From NCBI GenBank assembly GCA_964410945.1, contig CAYPJE010000023.1, forward strand, positions 1 to 47,322: a stretch of 47,322 nt of DNA, in the 5' to 3' direction. This DNA comes from CAYPJE01 sp964410945. Its GTDB lineage: Bacteria; Fidelibacterota; Marinisomatia; Marinisomatales; TCS56. This document shows, one piece after another, positions 8,139-16,520 of this stretch (positions are counted from its first letter, which is position 1; every line of letters begins with the position of its first letter). The notes under the pieces are model-generated. The model made no database searches and was not told the DNA's origin. It saw only the letters and a list, made by a program, of their open reading frames with translations. Position numbers and translations under genes: made by a program.

Positions 8139-8993
8139 ATGCGATTAACATTTGGACTTTTATTTATTATAGCCTGCTTCACGGGGTGTGATGATGGTTC
8201 CGAAGATGCCGAAGTAACAGCCTGTTTTTCCTATACGATTGGCGAGTGTTTGACCGAACCGGTAGCGGTATTTTTTCAAAATTGCTCCGATAATGCCGAT
8301 TCCTATGTCTGGGATTTCGGTGACAGCACCCAATCTATCGAGGAAAATCCGACTCACAGTTATGCCGAACACGGAGCATATTATGTAACACTGGAAGCAT
8401 CAAATTCAACTGGTACCGATATTTGTTCTGATACGGTCTACACCGATATGGTAATCGACCGGAAACCGAATATCTACCTGTATCCGGTTGTGGATATGGA
8501 TATTGCCGTAACATTGGGTTTCCCACTGGGCGGCAGTGTGATCGAATCAATTCCTGAATATGGAAACGGCTGGAATGTACATGTATCAACGACTGGTATT
8601 ATTAATGACACATACGAATTTCTATTCTATGAAGCTATAAATCCTGATGTCTGGCAGATGAAACAAGGCTGGTGCATCGCTCAAGACGATCTGGAAGGAT
8701 TTTTCCAGACTAATATGCAGACCTGGAATTTCAATCAAAACGAGATCAATGATTTCATTGAATACTGGATACCGAGACTAACTGAGTTTGATTACTATGT
8801 GATCTACCCACAGGAAAAACATTTAATCGAGCAAGTAATTGAAATGGATATCGTTCCAGCACCTGATAATCTAAATCGACTATTCTATTTAATTGCAGGT
8901 AGCGATGAAATACAAACAATCAAAATACCAACCATGACAGCCTTCGGCCGGGATGGATTCACTGTTGTTGAGTGGGGAGTAGTGCTGAAATGA
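8139..8993 (+). CDS. PKD-domain lipoprotein with IYLYP domain, copy 1
   Basis: This 284-aa lipoprotein has a signal ending in the lipobox FTGC (Cys about residue 16). A short PKD domain follows, with the diagnostic YVWDFGD and a TVTLEA-like strand (YYVTLEASNS). The second domain, about 180 residues, begins KPNIYLYP and ends GFTVVEWG. I recognise that IYLYP...VEWG domain from uncharacterised secreted bacterial proteins; no function is known to me. I chose the ATG at 8139 because AGGGGG lies five bases upstream and because it gives a clean lipoprotein signal, unlike the upstream alternative start at 8109. It is the first of three tandem paralogues. Its 3' part (from 8664) appears identical to copy 2. 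Confidence 0.85.
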   Translation: MRLTFGLLFIIACFTGCDDGSEDAEVTACFSYTIGECLTEPVAVFFQNCSDNADSYVWDFGDSTQSIEENPTHSYAEHGAYYVTLEASNSTGTDICSDTVYTDMVIDRKPNIYLYPVVDMDIAVTLGFPLGGSVIESIPEYGNGWNVHVSTTGIINDTYEFLFYEAINPDVWQMKQGWCIAQDDLEGFFQTNMQTWNFNQNEINDFIEYWIPRLTEFDYYVIYPQEKHLIEQVIEMDIVPAPDNLNRLFYLIAGSDEIQTIKIPTMTAFGRDGFTVVEWGVVLK

Positions 8994-10367
8994 AATTGAA
9001 TAAATTATTTATACTTGCCATTATCTGCTTATGTTTGTTGAGCTGCAGCCTGTTTGAAGAACAGGAGGTTACCGCCTGCTTCACTTATACTGTGGAAGGT
9101 GACGAAATCTGGGATCGACATGTGGTCTTTGATAATTGCTCAAAAAATGCTGATTCATATGTCTGGGATTTCGGAGATGACAACCAATCGACAAAAACCA
9201 ATCCAACCCATGATTATCAGTACGATGGGGTCTTTACAGTTACATTGGAGGCCTCCAATTCAACCAGCACAGACACTTATACTGATACGATTTTAGTTAG
9301 TTGGACAATGGTTGAAAAACCAAACATCTACCTTTACCCCACTGAAACTACTGATATAAGCGTTACCCTGGATTTTCCCGAGAGCGGATATATTGTGACA
9401 TCGATACCAGAATATGACGATGGCTGGTTGGTGACAGCTGAAAGTGATGGGATTATTGATAATACCTACGATTACCTGTTCTATGAATCGGTTCAACCCG
9501 ATGTCTGGCAAACGAAGCAAGGCTGGTGCATCGCTCAAGACGATCTGGAAGGATTTTTCCAGACTAATATGCAGACCTGGAATTTCAATCAAAACGAGAT
9601 CAATGATTTCATTGAATACTGGATACCGAGACTAACTGAGTTTGATTACTATGTGATCTACCCACAGGAAAAACATTTAATCGAGCAAGTAATTGAAATG
9701 GATATCGTTCCAGCACCTGATAATCTAAATCGACTATTCTATTTAATTGCAGGTAGCGATGAAATACAAACAATCAAAATACCAACCATGACAGCCTTCG
9801 GCCGGGATGGATTCACTGTTGTTGAGTGGGGAGTAGTGCTGAAATGAAATTGAATAAATTATTTATACTTGCCATTATCTGCTTATGTTTGTTGAGCTGC
9901 AGCCTGTTTGAAGAACAGGAGGTTACCGCCTGCTTCACTTATACTGTGGAAGGTGACGAAATCTGGGATCGACATGTGGTCTTTGATAATTGCTCAAAAA
10001 ATGCTGATTCATATGTCTGGGATTTCGGAGATGACAACCAATCGACAAAAACCAATCCAACCCATGATTATCAGTACGATGGGGTCTTTACAGTTACATT
10101 GGAGGCCTCCAATTCAACCAGCACAGACACTTATACTGATACGATTTTAGTTAGTTGGACAATGGTTGAAAAACCAAACATCTACCTTTACCCCACTGAA
10201 ACTACTGATATAAGCGTTACCCTGGATTTTCCCGAGAGCGGATATATTGTGACATCGATACCAGAATATGACGATGGCTGGTTGGTGACAGCTGAAAGTG
10301 ATGGGATTATTGATAATACCTACGATTACCTGTTCTATGAATCGGTTCAACCCGATGTCTGGCAAAC
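8664..10367 (+). repeat. Exact 854-bp-period tandem duplication spanning the lipoprotein genes
   Basis: Bases 8664-9513 and 9518-10367 appear identical by eye, with a period of 854 bp. The unit starts inside the IYLYP domain of one gene and ends at the same place in the next, so the duplication is out of phase with the genes. This is what unequal crossing-over between two homologous tandem genes would leave. Near the junction, base 9517 is G whereas both flanking copies have A (8663 and 10371). Confidence 0.85.
8990..9847 (+). CDS. PKD-domain lipoprotein with IYLYP domain, copy 2 (chimeric)
   Basis: This 285-aa lipoprotein has the lipobox LLSC, a PKD domain (YVWDFGD) and the KPNIYLYP...GFTVVEWG domain. 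The start is taken as the ATG at 8990, which overlaps the stop of copy 1 in ATGA and directly precedes the signal MKLNKLFILAIICLC. Its first 524 bases appear identical to copy 3. From 9518 to its stop it appears identical to copy 1, with the switch inside 9514-9517. It therefore reads as a fusion of the front of copy 3 and the back of copy 1. Translation is probably coupled to copy 1. The function is unknown; surface or periplasmic binding is a guess from the PKD domain. Confidence 0.85.
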   Translation: MKLNKLFILAIICLCLLSCSLFEEQEVTACFTYTVEGDEIWDRHVVFDNCSKNADSYVWDFGDDNQSTKTNPTHDYQYDGVFTVTLEASNSTSTDTYTDTILVSWTMVEKPNIYLYPTETTDISVTLDFPESGYIVTSIPEYDDGWLVTAESDGIIDNTYDYLFYESVQPDVWQTKQGWCIAQDDLEGFFQTNMQTWNFNQNEINDFIEYWIPRLTEFDYYVIYPQEKHLIEQVIEMDIVPAPDNLNRLFYLIAGSDEIQTIKIPTMTAFGRDGFTVVEWGVVLK

Positions 10368-10701
10368 AGAACATGGCTGGTGTACCTCCCAAGATGATCT
10401 GGCAGGTTTTTTCCAGACCAATATGCAGGCCTGGAATTTTAATGAAAACGAGATTAATGATTTCATCGAGTACTGGATACCAAGGCTAACAGATTTTGAT
10501 TACTATGCGATCTACCCGCAGGAAAAACATTTAATCGAGCAGGTAATTGAAATGGATATCTCACCGATACCTGCCAACCTGAACCGGTTATTCTATCTGC
10601 TGGAGGGGAGCCAGGATTTCAACATTCTGTCAGAGCCGGACATCGTTCCATTCGATCGCACTGGTTTCACGGTTGTGGAATGGGGTGTGATATTGAAATG
10701 A
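9844..10701 (+). CDS. PKD-domain lipoprotein with IYLYP domain, copy 3
   Basis: The third paralogue (285 aa) has the same order as the others: lipobox LLSC, PKD domain, IYLYP...VEWG domain. The ATG at 9844 overlaps the copy 2 stop (ATGA). The N-terminal half is the same as copy 2. The C-terminal part differs by scattered substitutions, mostly conservative, except near the end where the sequence is SQDFNILSEPDIVPFDRTG rather than SDEIQTIKIPTMTAFGRDG. It represents the unrecombined second ancestral gene. REP-like elements follow downstream. Confidence 0.85.
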   Translation: MKLNKLFILAIICLCLLSCSLFEEQEVTACFTYTVEGDEIWDRHVVFDNCSKNADSYVWDFGDDNQSTKTNPTHDYQYDGVFTVTLEASNSTSTDTYTDTILVSWTMVEKPNIYLYPTETTDISVTLDFPESGYIVTSIPEYDDGWLVTAESDGIIDNTYDYLFYESVQPDVWQTEHGWCTSQDDLAGFFQTNMQAWNFNENEINDFIEYWIPRLTDFDYYAIYPQEKHLIEQVIEMDISPIPANLNRLFYLLEGSQDFNILSEPDIVPFDRTGFTVVEWGVILK

Positions 10702-10747
10702 AGATACTTCCACCAACAGAATGACATTGGTAAAACAAATTCCCCGT

Positions 10748-10852
10748 TTGTCATACTGAGCGTAGCGAAGTATCTCTGACATTTGTTTTATACAATGCAA
10801 ACACTTGAGATTCTTCTTCACACCGTTAAAACGGCGCTCATCAGAATGACAA
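10748..10852. repeat. Convergent pair of REP-like elements
   Basis: TTGTCATACTGAGCGTAGCG continuing to 10779 faces GAGATTCTTC...ATCAGAATGACAA (10807-10852), making a head-to-head pair. The right element has an extra small palindrome (CCGTT-AA-AACGG). Both ends match the dispersed TTGTCATTCTGAGCG...GAATCTC motif also seen at 7984-8020. The rest of the 10702-10962 gap holds only the promoter of the next operon. Confidence 0.6.
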
Positions 10853-10909
10853 CAGGGATTGTATGGTATTAAAATATCGGGGATATTCCCTTTTACATTT
10901 ACCACTAAA

Positions 10910-10939
10910 TTGAACTAAACAATACTTGGTAATTATATT
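10910..10939 (+). promoter_or_regulatory. Possible promoter for the thiamine-binding-like operon
   Basis: TTGAAC (10910-10915) and TATATT (10934-10939) are separated by 18 bases. They lie 24 bases ahead of the ATG at 10963, which has AAAGGA as ribosome-binding site. The -35 matches four of six consensus bases and the -10 five of six. Confidence 0.4.
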
Positions 10940-10962
10940 AAGACATCGTTGGAAAGGAATAT

Positions 10963-11265
10963 ATGAAAGTAATCGCCGATTTCTGCATTGTGCCAATTGG
11001 TGTGGGAGTCTCAGTGTCAAAATATGTGGCGGAATGTGAAAAAGTCCTGGCCGCTGCCGGGTTGAAATTTCAATTACATTCCTACGGAACGAATATCGAA
11101 GGTGAGTGGGATGAAGTCTTTGCCGCCATCAAAGCCTGCCACAACCGGGTGCATTCCATGGGCGCCCCGCGCATCACCTCCACTCTGCGGTTTGGAACCC
11201 GCACCGACCGGGAGCAGACAATGCAGGATAAAATCGATAGTGTGCAGGCCAAACTGGATGGATAA
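10963..11265 (+). CDS. MTH1187/YkoF-like thiamine-binding family protein
   Basis: This 100-aa protein matches the MTH1187 family (DUF77, ferredoxin-like fold). It has the N-terminal VIADFCIVPIGVG with SVSKYVAECEKVL, the GLKFQLHSYGTNIEGEWDEVFAAIKACH core, and the ending RITSTLRFGTRTDREQTM. Family members bind thiamine or related ligands, and some sit with thiamine or HMP transport genes. Here the neighbours are a 47-aa membrane peptide and a SpoIIAA-like protein, so the role is open. No TPP riboswitch is recognisable upstream. Confidence 0.88.
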   Translation: MKVIADFCIVPIGVGVSVSKYVAECEKVLAAAGLKFQLHSYGTNIEGEWDEVFAAIKACHNRVHSMGAPRITSTLRFGTRTDREQTMQDKIDSVQAKLDG

Positions 11266-11401
11266 ATTATTATCATTTTTCCACTCCCCGCTGGGTAAGC
11301 GCATCCTTCTTTCGATCGTCATTTTCCTGATCGGCTTGCGATTTGATATATTTCTGGTATTGATACCCCTGGTATTCATACCCTGGAGAAGAAAAAAATA
11401 A
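11258..11401 (+). CDS. 47-aa single-span membrane peptide
   Basis: A short ORF starts at an ATG inside the last codons of the preceding gene (8-base overlap) and ends in TAA at 11399-11401, whose last base is the first base of the next ATG. The product has a hydrophobic core (about residues 16-42, RILLSIVIFLIGLRFDIFLVL and on) and ends in WRRKK, which suggests a cytoplasmic basic tail. Overlap with both neighbours strongly suggests translation as part of the operon. I do not recognise a family. Confidence 0.6.
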   Translation: MDKLLSFFHSPLGKRILLSIVIFLIGLRFDIFLVLIPLVFIPWRRKK

Positions 11402-11778
11402 TGCCGATCGAATCCCACTACGATACTGAACGCAAAATAATCTACCGAATCCTGACCGGTAAGATCACCTCCGATCAGATCGCCGATTCGCTCGAAGACA
11501 GTTTAAACGATCCCGGCTACATTCACGGCGCACCGGTGATCTGGGATATGCGCCAGGCCGACATGTCCGGACTGTTTACCCGTGATTTCATGCAGGCCGG
11601 CGGACATATCAAGCGACTTACAAAACGTCGCGGCACCGGTTATAAAATGGCTATTGTCATCAAGGAAGATATTCAGTTCGGACTGACACGGATGTTTATA
11701 AGCCTGGCCGCCACCCTGCCAATAAAATTCAAGATTTTCCGCTCTATGCGTGAAGCTGAGGACTGGATTCAAAAATGA
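11401..11778 (+). CDS. SpoIIAA/STAS-like domain protein
   Basis: This 125-aa soluble protein has the pattern of the SpoIIAA-like (STAS-related) family: an N-terminal beta-hairpin (SHYDTERKIIYRILTGKIT), a helix, the strand VIWDMRQADMSG, and a C-terminal helix with the FRSMREAEDWI ending that is common in this group. It has no catalytic signature. Related proteins are thought to have regulatory or lipid-binding roles. It overlaps the upstream peptide gene by one base and is convergent with gltB. Confidence 0.75.
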   Translation: MPIESHYDTERKIIYRILTGKITSDQIADSLEDSLNDPGYIHGAPVIWDMRQADMSGLFTRDFMQAGGHIKRLTKRRGTGYKMAIVIKEDIQFGLTRMFISLAATLPIKFKIFRSMREAEDWIQK

Positions 11779-11831
11779 CCGTGTTGATCCCCAGGCTTGG
11801 GTTGAACTCCGATCAGTAAATATACCACGAC

Positions 11832-14800
11832 CTATTCATTCAACAGTACGCCCATTCTGGCATCAACCTGCTGATTATAGATATCAGTGAAATCAATAAT
11901 ATCTAGCGCCACCGGAAGTATTTTTATCAAACAGTTTTTTTCTGTTTCCCAATTATCCAACAGGCTCTCTGCCACTTTTGATCGCGTATGAAAATGATGT
12001 TGCCGAACCAGATTTCGGACTAAACTGTAATCTGCCTTAGTCAACTCAACCATCCGTACAAAATCCGTATTCAGAGTACCTTGATCGACACAGTTTTTAT
12101 CAAGCAAATAGGCAACACCGCCAGTCATCCCGGCACCGAAGTTATCGCCATGTTCACCCAGGACAACCACCGTTCCCCGGGTCATATATTCACAACCGTG
12201 ATTGCCCATACCTTCCACCACGGCTGAAGCTCCACTGTTACGGACCGCAAAACGCTCACCAGCCTTGCCAGCGACCAGTAAAGTTCCTCCGGTAGCACCA
12301 TAAAGGGCCACATTCCCAAGCATGGTGTGTGCACCATCCTGTTGTCGAATTGCATGTGGCAGACGGATAGTGATCAGTCCACCTCCCATACCCTTTCCAA
12401 CAAAATCATTGGCAATACCCCGTAAATGCAATTCGATCCCATCGGTGAGAAAGGCACCCAGGCTCTGTCCGGCTGATCCTTCCAAATGACACTGGATGCT
12501 GCCATTAAAATTCCCACGTCCGAACAAAAACGCAACCTCACCAGCCAGGCGAGTACCGATCGCACGATCGGTATTACTGACCTTTCGTGTCACTACGGCC
12601 TGTCCATGAGTCATTAAAGCCGAGCGTACTTCACCAATGATTTCTTCATCCAGGTGCGGTTTGGGGCGCAGTTCAGTAGGTTTTAACTTCAGATTGGATG
12701 TCAACGGAAATCCGGTCCTGTCGCCAGGATTCACCAGGTTTAATATATCCAATCCTTTGCCGGCGGTATATTCCTCCAATTCCGGCTTGATCATCAATAG
12801 ATCGGCTCCGATGATTTCATTCAGACTGAAAGCACCCAATTCCCCCAGTTGGGATCGGATATCTTCTGCCAGGGCAGATAAATATTTTCTGACCTGCTCC
12901 GGACGTCCCTTGAAACGCTGTTTCAGCTTTTCATCCTGGGTGGCAATCCCGGCGGGACAGGTGTTCAGATGACACTGCCGGGCCATTACGCAGCCAATTG
13001 AAACCAGAATAGCCGTCCCGAAATCGTACTCTTCGGCACCCAGGATCGCAGCAATAATAATATCACGGGCGTTTTTTAATCCACCATCAACCCGGAGGAC
13101 CACCCGATCACGCAGATCATTGGCAACCAGGGCTTGATGAGTCTCCGCCAGTCCCAGTTCCCAGGGGAAACCAACATGCTTCATTGATCCCAGTGGAGCA
13201 GCACCGGTACCACCGTCAGCACCGGAAATCAGGATGATATCAGCACCGGCTTTAACTACTCCGGAGGCTACCGTCCCTACACCAGGCTGGGCCACCAATT
13301 TGACCGATACTCGGGCTCTGGGATTGACCTGCTTCAAATCATAGATCAGCTGGGCAATGTCTTCAATACTGTAAATATCGTGATGCGGGGGTGGTGATAT
13401 AAGTGGCACGCCAGGGGTGGAAGAACGAGCGCTGGCAATCTGGACCGACACTTTGTGTCCCGGCAGTTGTCCACCCTCCCCCGGTTTGGCCCCCTGAGCC
13501 ATTTTTATCTGAATTTCCTGGGCTGCAGCCAGATAATCCACTGTCACACCAAACCGTCCGCTGGCAACCTGTTTGGTATAGGAATTGGCCGACTGATCGG
13601 GGTTGCTGTGGGCATAACGATCGGCCGGTTCACCACCTTCGCCGGTATTGGCGCGACCACCGATCAGCATCATACCCTTGGCCAGCACTCGATGGGATTC
13701 ATCGGAAATTGCACCGAAAGAAATCGCACCGCACCCAAATCTGGACATGATATTCTCAACCGGTTCCACCTGGTTAATGGGAATTGGAGAGCAACTTTTA
13801 AATTCCACCAAATCGCGGAGATGGATGATCCCGGCCTCGGCTTCGGTCTGCCCTTCACCACTGTCAGCGGTACTGCGAATCCGCTTGAAAACAGCTGGGG
13901 CAAAACCATGCAGTTCCCCTTCCTTGCGGTACTGGAAAAATCCCCGGTTCTCAAGACCGGGGTTGACCATCTGGAAAGCATAGGTATTACGGTCAATCAG
14001 GTTCTGTCGAATCTGAGACAGACCGATCCCGCCGGTAACACATTGGATCGATGGCAGGTAGTTGTCGATCAATTCCTGTGAAAGACCAAGGCCATGGAAC
14101 AACATACTGCCATGGTAACTGGTGAAAGTTGAAATGCCCATCTTCGACATGATCTTTAACAAACCCTTTTCAAGGGCATAGCGGTAGTTTCCCATTTTGT
14201 GGGGCCAATCCTCCCGGTCAAAATGTTCCCGGATCAATTCATAGGCCATATAAGGATAGACAGCACTGGCGCCCATCCCAATCAGGCAGGCTATGTGATG
14301 ATCTTCAACCGTATCGCCAGTGAGGCATATCAGCGATACTTTGCTGCGGATTTTCCTCATGCTGAGGTGATGATGGATGCTGGACACCATCAAAGCCATT
14401 GGTATCGGCAACAGGTTTTCGGCCAGGTTCTCATCACTTAGAAAGATCAGCTTACAGCCACGCTCAATAGCCGACTCACATTCCTGTTTCAATTCTTCCA
14501 GGCGGGTGGCAAAATCACAATCAACAGGCAGGTGGCATAAAATTTTGGTATGGGGAAACCAGTCATGGCTTTCCATCAGGATCCGTACTTCCCGGGGAGA
14601 CAGTACAGGGCTGTCCAGTTTTATGGCACCGTTGAAATGGGGTTCTTCCGCCAGCAGGTTTTCCTCACTTCCCAGGTACAGCGATAAACTGGTCACAAAC
14701 CGTTCACGGATCGGATCGATCGGCGGATTTGTCACCTGGGCAAAACTCTGTTTAAAATAATCATATAACCGGCGATGTTTCCGGGAAAGAATCGCCAATG

Positions 14801-16283
14801 GTGTGTCATCACCCATCGATCCCAGTGGTTCGCGGCCACTTTTTGCCATGGGAATCAGGAATCGGCTCAGGTCCTCACTACTCCATCCCAGGGCCAGGCG
14901 CAACCGGGTATCAAAACCGGATTCAGGCAGGGCAAAATCCCCAAACTCCAGTTGGTTATCGCCACGCTGGAGAGTCATGAAACTATTACCGATCAACTGT
15001 GAATAAGGACCACTGCCAGCGACATCTGCCTTGATCTGCTGATTACTGATAATTCCACTTCCATCCAGGGCGACGGCAAAGATTTCGCCAGACATCATAT
15101 GATGGTGAACCACCAGATTATCTTCATCAATATCCACTACACCGGCTTCCGATGCCATGATCACCAGACCATCCTTTGTGATTGAATAACGTAATGGCCG
15201 CAAACCATTACGATCCAGTTTAGCCCCCACAAAATCGCCATCGGTATAGACCAGGGCTGCCGGCCCATCCCAGGGTTCAATATAATTTTCATGGTATACA
15301 TAAAAATCCTTGAGAGCCTGACTCATCTTCCGGTCTTCGTTGTAGGGCTCGGGTATCAACATCATGAGGCTCTGGAACAGGCTGCGGCCACTATGTGTCA
15401 GGAATTCCAGGGTATTATCAAGACTGAATGAATCGCTCCCCAGTCCAGCCGTGATTGGCTTTATTTTCTTCAGATCATCACCCCAGAACGGCGACTCCAA
15501 TTCATCCTCCCGGGACTGCATCCAGAGCCGGTTACCCTTGATAGTGTTAATCTCACCATTGTGGGCCAGCATCCGGAAGGGCTGGGCCATATCCCAACTG
15601 GGATTGGTGTTGGTTGAGAAACGTTCGTGAAACAAGGCCACCTTGGCACAATAATCAGGATCGATCAGATCAAGATAGAAATGGTCGATCTGCTGCGCGG
15701 TCAGCAAACCTTTGTACACGATTGTTTTTGAAGAAAACGAGCAAAAATAAGTTTCCGAATCCCAGACGCTGATCTTATTCTCGATAGACCGGCGCAGCAG
15801 GTACAGCTGAGCTTCTGGATTGCGAATACATTCGTTAGGGATGGATATGATAAACTGGATAATCTCAGGACAGGTAGCCTGGGCCATTGCACCCAGGGCC
15901 TGAATGTTAACGGGTACCTTACGGTATCCGACATATTTCATGTTAAGCCGATTGATTTGCCGGATCACTGTTTTTTCGAGTCGACGGAATTTCCCGGTGG
16001 AAGTAAATACTACTGCTATCGCCAATGATTCATCGTTCCCTAATTCAAAATCAAATTCAGTCCACAGTATTTTTCGAAAAAACTCCTGGGGAATATCGGT
16101 TAAGAGTCCGCTACCATCGCCGGTTTTGCTGTCAGCGGATTTGGCACCGCGGTGGGTTAATCGCTTCAGGGCTTCGATAGCCAAAGTTACAATTTCCCGG
16201 CTGGGCTCACCGGAAATCCGGGTGATGAATCCGGTACCACAGGCATCATGGAATTCATTCTGATCAAATAATGGTTTTTTCAT
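11832..16283 (-). CDS. gltB: Glutamate synthase large subunit
   Basis: This 1483-aa enzyme makes two glutamates from glutamine and 2-oxoglutarate. Domains in order are: the class II glutaminase, whose nucleophile Cys15 in DACGTGF would become N-terminal after removal of a 14-residue propeptide; the central domain; the FMN-binding barrel (SFGAISDESH, RANTGEGGEP, VKLVAQPGVGTVASG, SGADGGTGAAPLGS); the 3Fe-4S cluster cysteines in CVMARQCHLNTCPAG; and the C-terminal beta-helix with Gly repeats (NFGAGMTGGVAYLLD). The length equals that of bacterial GltB. The small subunit (GltD) that supplies electrons from NADPH is not adjacent, so either it is elsewhere or a ferredoxin serves. The gene stands alone, convergent with the 11401 gene. 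Confidence 0.98.
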   Translation of the reverse strand: MKKPLFDQNEFHDACGTGFITRISGEPSREIVTLAIEALKRLTHRGAKSADSKTGDGSGLLTDIPQEFFRKILWTEFDFELGNDESLAIAVVFTSTGKFRRLEKTVIRQINRLNMKYVGYRKVPVNIQALGAMAQATCPEIIQFIISIPNECIRNPEAQLYLLRRSIENKISVWDSETYFCSFSSKTIVYKGLLTAQQIDHFYLDLIDPDYCAKVALFHERFSTNTNPSWDMAQPFRMLAHNGEINTIKGNRLWMQSREDELESPFWGDDLKKIKPITAGLGSDSFSLDNTLEFLTHSGRSLFQSLMMLIPEPYNEDRKMSQALKDFYVYHENYIEPWDGPAALVYTDGDFVGAKLDRNGLRPLRYSITKDGLVIMASEAGVVDIDEDNLVVHHHMMSGEIFAVALDGSGIISNQQIKADVAGSGPYSQLIGNSFMTLQRGDNQLEFGDFALPESGFDTRLRLALGWSSEDLSRFLIPMAKSGREPLGSMGDDTPLAILSRKHRRLYDYFKQSFAQVTNPPIDPIRERFVTSLSLYLGSEENLLAEEPHFNGAIKLDSPVLSPREVRILMESHDWFPHTKILCHLPVDCDFATRLEELKQECESAIERGCKLIFLSDENLAENLLPIPMALMVSSIHHHLSMRKIRSKVSLICLTGDTVEDHHIACLIGMGASAVYPYMAYELIREHFDREDWPHKMGNYRYALEKGLLKIMSKMGISTFTSYHGSMLFHGLGLSQELIDNYLPSIQCVTGGIGLSQIRQNLIDRNTYAFQMVNPGLENRGFFQYRKEGELHGFAPAVFKRIRSTADSGEGQTEAEAGIIHLRDLVEFKSCSPIPINQVEPVENIMSRFGCGAISFGAISDESHRVLAKGMMLIGGRANTGEGGEPADRYAHSNPDQSANSYTKQVASGRFGVTVDYLAAAQEIQIKMAQGAKPGEGGQLPGHKVSVQIASARSSTPGVPLISPPPHHDIYSIEDIAQLIYDLKQVNPRARVSVKLVAQPGVGTVASGVVKAGADIILISGADGGTGAAPLGSMKHVGFPWELGLAETHQALVANDLRDRVVLRVDGGLKNARDIIIAAILGAEEYDFGTAILVSIGCVMARQCHLNTCPAGIATQDEKLKQRFKGRPEQVRKYLSALAEDIRSQLGELGAFSLNEIIGADLLMIKPELEEYTAGKGLDILNLVNPGDRTGFPLTSNLKLKPTELRPKPHLDEEIIGEVRSALMTHGQAVVTRKVSNTDRAIGTRLAGEVAFLFGRGNFNGSIQCHLEGSAGQSLGAFLTDGIELHLRGIANDFVGKGMGGGLITIRLPHAIRQQDGAHTMLGNVALYGATGGTLLVAGKAGERFAVRNSGASAVVEGMGNHGCEYMTRGTVVVLGEHGDNFGAGMTGGVAYLLDKNCVDQGTLNTDFVRMVELTKADYSLVRNLVRQHHFHTRSKVAESLLDNWETEKNCLIKILPVALDIIDFTDIYNQQVDARMGVLLNE

Positions 16284-16520
16284 ACTGTTTTATGATCTTA
16301 ACCAGACTGTTAGCGTCTTTATTAATTGTTATTTATCAACCTGATTCATTGAATGGCAAAGCCCTTTGTATTTGCAATCAACTGGGAAGAATGGGTGGAT
16401 TAATTCCTGGAGGCAGAACTGTGCAGTGAAAAGAAATAAATAGGCGAATATTAATGAACCGGACAACGGAAAGTAGTTCCGTGTCGATCAATAATAAAAG
16501 TGAATTATTTATTTGAAGGC

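Noticed and set aside
8139..10701. Possible single long repeat protein interrupted by stops
   Set aside because: Each copy has its own signal peptide with lipobox and its own stop, so these are three separate lipoproteins.
10963..11265. Search for a TPP riboswitch ahead of the thiamine-binding-like gene
   Set aside because: No CUGAGA/ACCUGA-type conserved core is present in the 10702-10962 gap.
16463..16486. Small inverted repeat ACGGAA...TTCCGT between gltB and the hydroxylase genes, considered as a terminator
   Set aside because: The stem is short and there is no T-run after it on either strand.
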